Source: Bacillota bacterium
GTDB taxonomy: Bacteria; Bacillota; Clostridia; Acetivibrionales; DSM-2933
Assembly (NCBI GenBank): GCA_030705945.1
Contig: JAUZPS010000159.1
Coordinates: 1 to 8,959, forward strand
Direction: 5' to 3'
Length of the DNA: 8,959 nucleotides
A model generated the notes under the pieces. It worked only from the letters and a program-made list of their open reading frames with translations, was not told where the DNA came from and ran no database searches. Below are positions 1 to 5,793 of this stretch, in pieces. Numbering within the stretch: the stretch's first letter is position 1; each line of letters begins with the position of its first letter. The position numbers and the translations under genes were made by a program.

Positions 1-30
1 ATATAAATTTTTTTATGTAATTCTGTATCG

Positions 31-198
31 TTATTCTGTATCACTTGCTACTTTTATTGTAATTTGGTTATTTACCGCTTCGATGACAATATTTTTTCCT
101 ATATCAAATCCAAATTCTTTTAACCATTTTCCTGTTATGTTAATTAGTGGGGTGTCATCTTCAAGCCAAAATCCGGAAATTTGGGAAATTATAATCAT
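31..198 (-). CDS. SymE-like small toxin-family protein (55 aa)
   Basis: This short reading frame starts at ATG 198-196 and stops at TAA 33-31. It has a good ribosome binding site (GAGG, about six bases upstream). The protein reads MIIISQISGFWLEDD, then LINITGKWLKEFGFDIG (residues 18-34), then a strand-rich end with NIVIEAVNNQITIKV. The pattern 'L.I.G.WL.e.GF.iG..v.v.v....I.I' is that of the SymE family, a small AbrB-like swapped-hairpin fold known in E. coli as an SOS-induced type I toxin controlled by the antisense RNA SymR. E. coli SymE is about twice as long; short ~55-75 aa versions occur in other bacteria. The gene stands alone, about 80 bp from repeat R1. No antisense RNA promoter could be recognised. 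Toxicity is inferred from the family only. A 10-bp direct repeat (attctgtatc at 20-29 and 33-42) straddles the stop codon. A plus-strand open frame over the same DNA is judged a shadow. Confidence 0.72.
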   Translation of the reverse strand: MIIISQISGFWLEDDTPLINITGKWLKEFGFDIGKNIVIEAVNNQITIKVASDTE

Positions 199-280
199 AC
201 ATTACCTCTATTATAGATACCCAACTGTAAAGTTTTATATCAGTTCGCTTTGGAAAGCCTTTTTTCGGCTGTTCGGCGCA

Positions 281-434
281 ACTATATATTTTGCAATTAA
301 TATTTTACATCCATTTTTTATATTGCAAAATAAATACCTTGATTCATAAGTTGCGAGAATTTCAGCTCTGATAGTAAAAATGCAGACGTATTAACTGCAT
401 TTTTAATGTATAATCTTTTTCTCAACTTATTTAG
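281..434 (+). repeat. R1: ~150-bp two-hairpin repeat, copy 1
   Basis: This stretch is about 90% identical, by eye, to the reverse complement of 7644-7796 (R2). Both copies contain two dyads. The first is tattttgcaat...attgcaaaata around a loop with 'ttttacatcc'. The second is a long hairpin, ataagttgcg...caacttat, with an inner tgcag...ctgca stem. In R1 the outer arms of the second hairpin carry two mismatches (gcgagaa against ttttctc), whereas R2 is perfect, so R1 looks the more decayed copy. No open reading frame is conserved between the copies. It occupies most of the 332-bp gap between the SymE-like gene and the EamA gene. It most resembles a non-autonomous mobile or BIME-like repeat; no target-site duplication was recognised. 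Confidence 0.85.
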
Positions 435-530
435 GATAAAACTAATTTCACATTTGGTTATCTCTATGTTTTACTGATAAGATTATATGAGAATAGAAGT
501 TGTTTTTTGCTTAAAGTTTTGGACTTTTAA

Positions 531-1412
531 CTAAATATTTCCCGAAGGTTCTTCAAATAGAACCGCAAGTACGCTTGCCGATAGTATAAGAATTGCTCCT
601 ACAAGCTCAAGTAGTGTTGGCGTCTCATTAAGAAAGAGAATTCCAAGGAAAGCTGAAAATACACAGGTACTCATGGACAAAACGCCTCCAAGGGCTGCTT
701 TGCAATATTTATAGGCTGATGTCATCATAACCTGACCTAGCAACCCAAATGATCCGGTTAATAAAAGAAGCAAATACTGAGTAGGAGTTGGCCATTTCCA
801 ACTTGTGATGGAAAATATAAGGGAAGCGATAAGACCAAATATGCAGAAATAAAAAAATATGGTCCATGCAGACTCATTGCGTTTCCTGAGCTGGCGCACA
901 CTTGTTATTGCAAACCCTCCAAGAAAACCTGACGCAAGAGAAAACAAGTCAGCGCATTTTATCGCATTAATATTATGCCAGAAGAGAACAACTATCCCAA
1001 GACATGCGATTAAAATACTCCCAGTCATTTTAATCGTAATTTTTTCTTTTAAAATAACTGCTGATATCATTGCGGCAAAAATGGGATTGGTGTTATTGAG
1101 CACTGTACTATTTGTGAGAGAGCCATTAGCAAGACCTAGGAAAAACAATATCACGGCGCTTCCGCCGAACACGCCTCTCGCAATCAATAAGCCCTTATTT
1201 TTAGAAGAAATGTCAATAACACCTGTTAATGCCAGAATCAATACAACGGCGACTCCAAACAAAAGTCTGAAAAACGCCACTTCCGACCCTGATATATCAA
1301 CTGATACAAGCTTTGCAAAATAAGTCATTACGCCAAAGAAAAGCGCTGACGCCAACATCTGTATTGGCCCTAAAATAAAAGTCTTGTTAATCAATTTCGA
1401 ACGCTCTTTCAA
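531..1412 (-). CDS. EamA/DMT-superfamily permease
   Basis: This is a 293-aa integral membrane protein of the drug/metabolite transporter superfamily, likely a small-metabolite exporter in the cytoplasmic membrane; its substrate cannot be read from sequence. It has the usual two-repeat EamA layout with about ten hydrophobic helices. Repeat one covers roughly residues 15-146 and includes LNNTNPIFAAMISAVILKEK (105-124), the conserved end-of-repeat motif. Repeat two covers roughly 155-287 and includes a matching 'LGILFLNETPT' (256-266). Length is normal for the family. The longest frame begins with TTG (1412-1410) without a ribosome binding site, and that codon lies on the edge of repeat copy A, so the start is doubtful. 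Alternatives are TTG at 1394-1392 (preceded by AAAGAG) and ATG at 1358-1356 (preceded by AGGG), which still leaves the first helix whole. It follows yebC in the same direction with about 105 bp between them, almost all repeat. Confidence 0.9.
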   Translation of the reverse strand: MKERSKLINKTFILGPIQMLASALFFGVMTYFAKLVSVDISGSEVAFFRLLFGVAVVLILALTGVIDISSKNKGLLIARGVFGGSAVILFFLGLANGSLTNSTVLNNTNPIFAAMISAVILKEKITIKMTGSILIACLGIVVLFWHNINAIKCADLFSLASGFLGGFAITSVRQLRKRNESAWTIFFYFCIFGLIASLIFSITSWKWPTPTQYLLLLLTGSFGLLGQVMMTSAYKYCKAALGGVLSMSTCVFSAFLGILFLNETPTLLELVGAILILSASVLAVLFEEPSGNI

Positions 1413-1519
1413 TTAAGTAGTATTAAAAAATAAACTGGTCAACTAGGAGTTTCAAAAACTTGATATTATGAGTTTTCATCATACAAAACTTGAACAAGGA
1501 ATTTTTTGAAACTCCCTTA
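1409..1519 (-). repeat. Hairpin repeat family, copy A (3' of yebC)
   Basis: Read on the minus strand, the element begins at the yebC stop codon (TAA then GGGAGTTTC). It forms a perfect 13-bp stem: plus-strand ggagtttcaaaaa (1446-1458) with tttttgaaactcc (1503-1515), enclosing 44 bases. The distal part (tagtattaaaaaa) matches the outer end of copies C and D. It shares aacaaggaattttttgaaac with copies B and C. The stem differs from copy C by a paired change (A1448:T1513 here, C5722:G5786 there). It fills the whole yebC-EamA gap and its far edge includes the presumed TTG start of the EamA gene. A 3'-end RNA role (processing or termination) is possible, but no T-run follows the stem directly. Confidence 0.8.
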
Positions 1520-2263
1520 ATCTTCGTCTTCTTCATCAGGCATATCCCAGTTATGATATACGTTCTGTACATCATCCATATCTTCAAGGCGCTCAATGAG
1601 CCTATCCATAAACTCAATCTGCTTCGCATCTTCAAGTTTTGTCATAGTTGTGGGAATCATTGTCAGCTCTGCTTCAATAAACTCATAACCCTTTTGTTCA
1701 AGAGCTTGTCTTACAGCTGAAAATTCTTCAACTGAAGTTGTTATCTCGTAATATTCTTCTTCAGCTTTGAAATCCTCTGCTCCAGCTTCAATAGCTTCCA
1801 TCATAAGATCATCTTCATTTATATTGCTGCTCGCTTCGATCATTATGATGCCCTTTTTACTGAACATAAAGGAAACGCATCCTGTAGTTCCAAGATTTCC
1901 TCCGAATTTATCGAAATAGTGTCTGGCGTCTCCAGCTGTTCTGTTTTTATTGTCAGTCACAGCTTCAACAATAACAGCTACTCCTCCGGGACCATAGCCC
2001 TCATAGTTTATTTCTTCATAATTGGCCCCATCCTGTTCGCCGGAAGCCTTTTTAATACATCTCATTATATTGTCATTAGGCATATTAGAAGCTTTTGCTT
2101 TAGCTATAGCATCCTTTAACTTGGCGTTTGCTTCAGGATCAGGTCCCCCCTGCTTTACAATAACAGCGAGCTCCCTTCCTAGCTTTGTAAACAGCTTACC
2201 CTTCTGAGAATCTGTCTTTTCCTTTTTCCTTTTAATATTAGCCCATTTCGAATGTCCGGACAT
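1517..2263 (-). CDS. yebC: YebC/PmpR family transcription/translation regulator
   Basis: This 248-aa cytoplasmic protein has the full family signature: MSGHSKWANIKRKK at the start, GPGGVAVIVEAVTDNKNRT at 91-109, 'GCVSFMFSKKG' at 128-138 and DVQNVYHNWD near the end (231-240). The family has been studied both as DNA-binding regulators (PmpR of Pseudomonas) and, more recently, as a translation factor acting at difficult peptide sequences such as polyproline. Which role applies here is not visible. Length is standard, with an acidic tail (DEEDED). The ATG start is well supported by GGGAGG seven to eight bases upstream. The gene is divergent from the histidine kinase across 255 bp of AT-rich DNA. 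The ruvCAB genes that often accompany yebC are absent here. The stop codon is the first three bases of repeat copy A. Confidence 0.97.
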   Translation of the reverse strand: MSGHSKWANIKRKKEKTDSQKGKLFTKLGRELAVIVKQGGPDPEANAKLKDAIAKAKASNMPNDNIMRCIKKASGEQDGANYEEINYEGYGPGGVAVIVEAVTDNKNRTAGDARHYFDKFGGNLGTTGCVSFMFSKKGIIMIEASSNINEDDLMMEAIEAGAEDFKAEEEYYEITTSVEEFSAVRQALEQKGYEFIEAELTMIPTTMTKLEDAKQIEFMDRLIERLEDMDDVQNVYHNWDMPDEEDED

Positions 2264-2451
2264 AATATACCTCCCATAAAATACTTTAAATAATATCCGA
2301 TTAAAATAACACGTTATAAATTATAATTTAAAAACATAAATTAATAAAGTCGTTTTTTATTTTTATAAATAAATTTTGTGTATCTTGTATTTTTTTCCAT
2401 TGTATTATTTTTACTACAATTAATAGTTAATATAATATTTTGAGAAATATA

Positions 2452-2480
2452 TTTACAATAGACATAAGATTCTGTATTAT
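2452..2480 (+). promoter_or_regulatory. Sigma-A-type promoter for the histidine kinase
   Basis: TTTACA (2452-2457) and TATTAT (2475-2480) are separated by exactly 17 bases, each one mismatch from the vegetative consensus. Transcription would start near 2487, leaving a leader of about 30 bases that contains the AAAGGAG ribosome binding site at 2504-2510. The upstream DNA is very AT-rich, as expected for an UP-like region. Confidence 0.6.
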
Positions 2481-2518
2481 ATAAATGTTATTTTATGGTT
2501 AACAAAGGAGTTACTAGT

Positions 2519-3685
2519 ATGTTTAAAAGAATTAATCATTTTAACTCTATAAACTATCCATACAAAATACTTGCATCGTTTATAATAATAATTTTCCTTA
2601 TTTTATCCTTTACGATCTTTTTCATTCAAATCAACAGAGCAATGGATATATCAGGAATTTTTATAATCTTTGAGTATGTTTTTCTTGCGCTTTTTGTTAT
2701 AGCTGCTTTTGCAATAGAATATATAAAAAATTCTTCTTCAAATAAACTGAGCTCTGGATCAGACGCGCAAAACGGAGAAGGTTATGAAGATCCTCAAATG
2801 CAAAAAAAACTTATTGATGAATTGACCAACCTCAATAAAATGTTAATAGAAAATGATAAAAAGAAGACCGAATTCTTTTACAATATTTCTCATGAACTAA
2901 AAACCCCAATTAGCATAATATTAGGAGCTATTCAGTTAATTGACGCAAAATCTCCGCCATACTCAAACGATAACAGAAAAACTTCAAAATATTATAAAAC
3001 CATAAAGCATAACTGTTACCGCCTTCTTCGACTAATTAACAACGTGCTCGATATATCTAAAATGGACTCGGGCTTTATAAAGCTCAATACCGTAAACTGC
3101 AATATAGTCTATCTTATTGAAGAGATCGTCCAATCCGTTGCGCCTTACTCAAGGCAGAAGGGATTAATCCTTGAATTCGACACAGATGAAGAAGAAATAT
3201 TTACCGCAGTCGATGTGGATAAAATCGAAAGAATCATACTCAATCTGCTTTCTAACGCTATCAAGTTCACTCCCACAGGAGGTAAAATCCTGGTAAATAT
3301 CAATAAACGAGAACACTCAGTGATTATTTCCATAAAGGATTCAGGACCAGGTATACCCAAGAATCTCCATAATGAAATATTCGAACGCTTCAAGCAAAGC
3401 AACACCTGCCTCACAAGAGAAAATGAAGGATGCGGGATAGGTCTTTCACTTGTCAAATCCTTTGTCACCATGCATAATGGCAATATAAGGCTGATAAGTG
3501 AAGAAAATAAAGGCAGTGAATTTATTATAGAACTTCCTCTAGGATTAAGCGAGACATTCAATGAACCAAGCCCATCATGCAATAATAATCAACATAAAAT
3601 TATAGAAGCTATAAATATTGAATTTTCCGATATATATTCATTTGAAGAACCAAGTTATACCAAAGCGACAAGAACACATGCCTGA
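2519..3685 (+). CDS. Orphan membrane sensor histidine kinase
   Basis: This 388-aa two-component sensor kinase should autophosphorylate on a histidine and pass the phosphate to an unlinked response regulator. ATG 2519 is chosen because AAAGGAG (2504-2510) sits eight bases before it; an in-frame ATG at 2495 has no such site. Two membrane helices lie at about 18-38 and 47-68, joined by only about eight residues, so there is almost no external sensor domain. A linker (69-118) leads directly into HisKA with FFYNISHELKTP (119-130; phospho-acceptor H125), without a HAMP or PAS domain. The ATPase domain is complete: N box NLLSNAIKF (N246), G1 DSGPGIP (274-280), F box FERF (288-291), G2 GCGIGL (304-309). 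A tail after 342 includes INIEFSDIYSF (365-375), which I recall from other clostridial kinases. No response regulator gene is adjacent. The last 31 bp overlap the convergent CoA-binding gene. Confidence 0.95.
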   Translation: MFKRINHFNSINYPYKILASFIIIIFLILSFTIFFIQINRAMDISGIFIIFEYVFLALFVIAAFAIEYIKNSSSNKLSSGSDAQNGEGYEDPQMQKKLIDELTNLNKMLIENDKKKTEFFYNISHELKTPISIILGAIQLIDAKSPPYSNDNRKTSKYYKTIKHNCYRLLRLINNVLDISKMDSGFIKLNTVNCNIVYLIEEIVQSVAPYSRQKGLILEFDTDEEEIFTAVDVDKIERIILNLLSNAIKFTPTGGKILVNINKREHSVIISIKDSGPGIPKNLHNEIFERFKQSNTCLTRENEGCGIGLSLVKSFVTMHNGNIRLISEENKGSEFIIELPLGLSETFNEPSPSCNNNQHKIIEAINIEFSDIYSFEEPSYTKATRTHA

Positions 3686-4029
3686 ACAGCTGTCAATCCT
3701 TTTTCTGCGATGAAATCCATAATTTCATCGTTATATGTGCCAGGCTGCAGCCAGATATTCTGTATTCCCAGACTTGCCGCTTCTTCAAGGACAGGTTTTC
3801 CTCGCTTATGCGATATGACCATATCAATCACATCAGGTTTTTCCGGCAATGAGGATAGGTTCTTATAACACGGATCTCCTTCAACAGCTTCATATCCCGG
3901 ATTTACAGGGTACACCTTATAACCCTTTGACTTAAGCTTTTTATAGATCATGTTCCCATACTTCTTAGGATCATTATTTGCTCCGACAACTGCCCAAACT
4001 TTTTTCTCAAGCATCATTTCTTCCAACAT
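3655..4029 (-). CDS. CoA-binding domain protein (YccU-like)
   Basis: This 124-aa cytoplasmic single-domain Rossmann-fold protein belongs to the CoA_binding/YccU family. Visible motifs are VWAVVGANNDPKKYGNMIY (11-29), the dinucleotide/CoA-binding glycine loop; GYKVYPVNPGYE (36-47); DVIDMVISHK (66-75); and IWLQPGTYN (92-100). The family is related to the CoA-binding domain of succinyl-CoA synthetase and ADP-forming acyl-CoA synthetases, but stand-alone members have no firmly established role. The start ATG (4029-4027) has AGGTGA about eight bases upstream, better than the two ATGs a few codons later. It begins 20 bp after the yigZ stop and is probably co-transcribed with it. Its last codons and stop overlap the convergent histidine kinase gene, so each transcript is antisense to the other's 3' end. 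Confidence 0.9.
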   Translation of the reverse strand: MLEEMMLEKKVWAVVGANNDPKKYGNMIYKKLKSKGYKVYPVNPGYEAVEGDPCYKNLSSLPEKPDVIDMVISHKRGKPVLEEAASLGIQNIWLQPGTYNDEIMDFIAEKGLTAVQACVLVALV

Positions 4030-4049
4030 AATTTCATCACCTATGTCCT

Positions 4050-4700
4050 TTATAATATTATTTTACCGTTCTGATCGACTGTAATAAACAACTCGCCCTT
4101 CAAATCAACAATAGCCCTCGCATTGGTAAGCTCAGTGAGTTTGTCGATAAACTCCTCTTTAATGTCTACAGGAATATAGACGCTTAGCTCCACATCCTGT
4201 TCATAAATTATATTTTTTATGATATACCCCCCGGCAATAAGCATATTCTGCACCTTGCCAAAGCCTGTATACTCAACAATAATATTTATTTCCCGGCAAA
4301 GCTCCCTTCGCGCAATATAAGCCGCGTCAATACCAGCCGCCGCGCTCTTGCTGTATGCCCTTATCAAACCGGCGGCTCCAAGGAGCGTACCGCCGAAATA
4401 CCTTGTTACAACAACCGCAACATCCTGCAATCCTGTTCTTTTTATCACTTCAAGAACTGGCATTCCCGCCGTACCGGAAGGCTCTCCGTCATCACTGAAC
4501 CTCTGTATTATATTATTACCACCAATATAATAAGCGTATACATTGTGAGTAGCATCCCAATAATTTGCCTTTAACTTGTTTATGAATTCTATAGCTTCAT
4601 CTTCAGTTTTAATTGGTTTAACTGTTGCTATAAACCTTGATTTTTTCTCCTCTATTTCAGCAGCTGCTTCATTTAAAACTGTTTTATACTCCTTAACCAC
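4050..4700 (-). CDS. yigZ: YigZ/IMPACT family protein
   Basis: This 216-aa protein has the two-domain YigZ layout. The N-terminal UPF0029/IMPACT domain (about 1-125) carries ATHNVYAYYIGG (50-61), the signature FSDDGEPSGTAGMP (68-81) and VTRYFGGTLLGAAGLIRAY (98-116). The C-terminal ferredoxin-like DUF1949 domain (about 137-205) follows. The fold resembles elongation factor domains. The eukaryotic relative IMPACT/Yih1 regulates the kinase GCN2 and binds ribosomes, so a translation-linked role is often suggested, but the bacterial function is not settled. Translation starts at GTG (4700-4698) with AGGAG six bases upstream. It leads a two-gene unit with the CoA-binding protein. Confidence 0.95.
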   Translation of the reverse strand: MVKEYKTVLNEAAAEIEEKKSRFIATVKPIKTEDEAIEFINKLKANYWDATHNVYAYYIGGNNIIQRFSDDGEPSGTAGMPVLEVIKRTGLQDVAVVVTRYFGGTLLGAAGLIRAYSKSAAAGIDAAYIARRELCREINIIVEYTGFGKVQNMLIAGGYIIKNIIYEQDVELSVYIPVDIKEEFIDKLTELTNARAIVDLKGELFITVDQNGKIIL

Positions 4701-5029
4701 TTTTCTCTCCTGTTATTAATAAAATTGCGTTTATCATTTGGGTATAACTTTTATACATTCTATATCGTATGAGCCAGAGGAATTACTAGTCGTAAAAAAG
4801 TGTCTAGCCCTTACGAACTTGTTTCAACTATATGGCTGGTTAACAGTAAATTGCGCTAATCACATCAACATTATATAAAAACAAGGAATTTTTTGAAACG
4901 CCCTTATATAACGCAAATAACTAGCGCAATTTATAATTGCTTATATCATTTATATTAACATTATTTATTGAATTATAATAGAACTACTGTATATTTTTAA
5001 TAATTTTTTACTTTCACGCAAGGTTCATC
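4701..5029. other. Gene-free spacer between Nudix gene and yigZ
   Basis: This 329-bp stretch holds no credible coding frame. It contains a 15-bp perfect palindrome (gtataa-ctt-ttatac, 4742-4756) about 42-56 bp before the yigZ start, which could be an operator. It also holds the inverted-repeat element at 4847-4933 with a partial hairpin-repeat copy. The rest (4934-5029) is AT-rich DNA where I see no terminator. I could not find a convincing -35/-10 pair for yigZ. Confidence 0.6.
4847..4933. repeat. 87-bp inverted-repeat element containing hairpin repeat copy B
   Basis: The ends are near-perfect 14-bp inverted repeats: taaattgcgctaat (4847-4860) and actagcgcaattta (4920-4933), 13 of 14 matching. 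Inside, two copies of ttatataa (4871-4878 and 4904-4911) can pair as a second stem. The centre holds the conserved block aacaaggaattttttgaaac followed by gccctta (4880-4906), identical to copy C. Copy B lacks the partner arm of the usual stem. It lies about 120 bp past the Nudix stop codon, in the same orientation as copies A, C and D. Confidence 0.65.
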
Positions 5030-5467
5030 CTATGTAGCTATACTATCTAACTCACAGTCTATTTCCTTAAATTTTTTAAAAGAGAGATTCAATAGAGATT
5101 TGTCCTGGCTATAAGTAATCCGCCGTATCGCGTCTTCAACTTCAAAATAGCCGCCATCAGTAAATTGTTCTTCTCTATTTATTTCATAATTTTCATTAAG
5201 GGATTTCATAATATACCAAGTAATTTTGTTACAGACAGGTTTCTGACGTGTTACTGAAAAGAATTCATAATTTGTGCTTCCAGCAGTGGATACAATTTCG
5301 GCTTCTATTCCAGCCTCCTCGCTGACCCGCTTAATTGCTACTTCACTGGATAAATCTCCTCGCCGTATTACCCCCTTCGGTAAAACCCACTCATCTTTTT
5401 CGTTCTTCAAAATAAAAACCTTGTTGTTATAGAATACTACTCCACCTGCGCAATTTCTAACAAGCAT
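5030..5467 (-). CDS. Nudix-fold protein with degenerate Nudix box
   Basis: This 145-aa single-domain protein has the Nudix fold. Family members hydrolyse nucleoside diphosphates linked to another group, with divalent metal in the cytoplasm. The core EWVLPKG (26-32) leads into a box at 32-54 that keeps G32, E50, E51 and G53. It departs from the GX5EX7REUXEEXGU rule: D38 replaces the first Glu, K46 the Arg and R47 the Glu of 'RE', which is often the catalytic base. I recall similar KRV..EEAG boxes in related clostridial proteins, so this may be a subfamily trait rather than decay. The substrate cannot be predicted. ATG 5467-5465 is chosen because AAGGGG lies eight bases upstream; an in-frame ATG six codons earlier has no ribosome binding site. 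It is a single gene, with a perfect dyad upstream (5511-5533). Confidence 0.88.
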   Translation of the reverse strand: MLVRNCAGGVVFYNNKVFILKNEKDEWVLPKGVIRRGDLSSEVAIKRVSEEAGIEAEIVSTAGSTNYEFFSVTRQKPVCNKITWYIMKSLNENYEINREEQFTDGGYFEVEDAIRRITYSQDKSLLNLSFKKFKEIDCELDSIAT

Positions 5468-5510
5468 AAATAAAACCCCTTTCATTTATATTCTGCAATA
5501 TGTATTTCAT

Positions 5511-5533
5511 GGTGTAAAACAAGTATTTACACC
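5511..5533. promoter_or_regulatory. Perfect dyad upstream of the Nudix gene (operator candidate)
   Basis: ggtgtaaa (5511-5518) and tttacacc (5526-5533) form an 8-bp perfect inverted repeat with a 7-base spacer, 44-66 bp upstream of the chosen start. On the minus strand it contains TTTACA, one mismatch from a -35 hexamer, with CAGAAT 17 bases downstream as a weak -10. A repressor bound here could block the promoter. The regulator is unknown; an RNA hairpin in the leader is the alternative. Confidence 0.4.
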
Positions 5534-5683
5534 TAAAACCTAAGTTTGTGAGAATAAAACTTCAGTGAATTTAATGCAAGTTCTAGCAAACATTCTATTA
5601 TATATTATATTACTATTCTTTACATATTAATTCAATTAATAGTTAATATTTATTTATTTTTAATGGATGTAAAGCATAAAATA

Positions 5684-5793
5684 GTCAATTTAGGTAATAT
5701 CAAAAAAACTTAGCAACTGGTCGTTTCCAAAACTTGATATAATGGGTTTTCGTCATATAAACTTGAACAAGGAATTTTTTGAAACGCCCTTAT
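5684..5793 (-). repeat. Hairpin repeat family, copy C (3' of hflX)
   Basis: Read on the minus strand, this full copy begins at the hflX stop codon (TAAATAAGGGCGTTTC). Its stem pairs plus-strand ggtcgtttc (5719-5727) with gaaacgccc (5781-5789), with one mismatch (T5721 against C5787). A run of seven T (minus strand) follows about 11 bases after the stem, so it could end transcription, though the spacing is not classical. It aligns with copy A along its whole length apart from small gaps. The outer end, tcaatttaggtaatatcaaa, matches copy D at the right edge of the window. Confidence 0.82.

Noticed and set aside
210..215. TATAAT on the minus strand as the -10 box of the SymE-like gene
   Set aside because: Transcription from it would begin within or after the ribosome binding site, so it cannot give a normal leader; probably chance in AT-rich DNA.
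83..349. 88-codon plus-strand open frame
   Set aside because: It lies antisense to the SymE-like gene and runs into repeat R1; composition is not protein-like and there is no ribosome binding site.
859..1323. 154-codon plus-strand open frame
   Set aside because: Antisense shadow of the EamA gene, whose helices and motifs are clear.
1423..1635. 70-codon minus-strand frame crossing the yebC 3' end and repeat A
   Set aside because: It overlaps yebC in another frame and its remainder is repeat DNA; no ribosome binding site.
3145..3582. 145-codon minus-strand open frame
   Set aside because: Shadow of the histidine kinase catalytic domain, with no recognisable features.
5661..5672. aatggatgtaaa, also present in the R1/R2 repeats, as a third repeat copy
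   Set aside because: The match is only about 12 bases and the surrounding dyads are missing.
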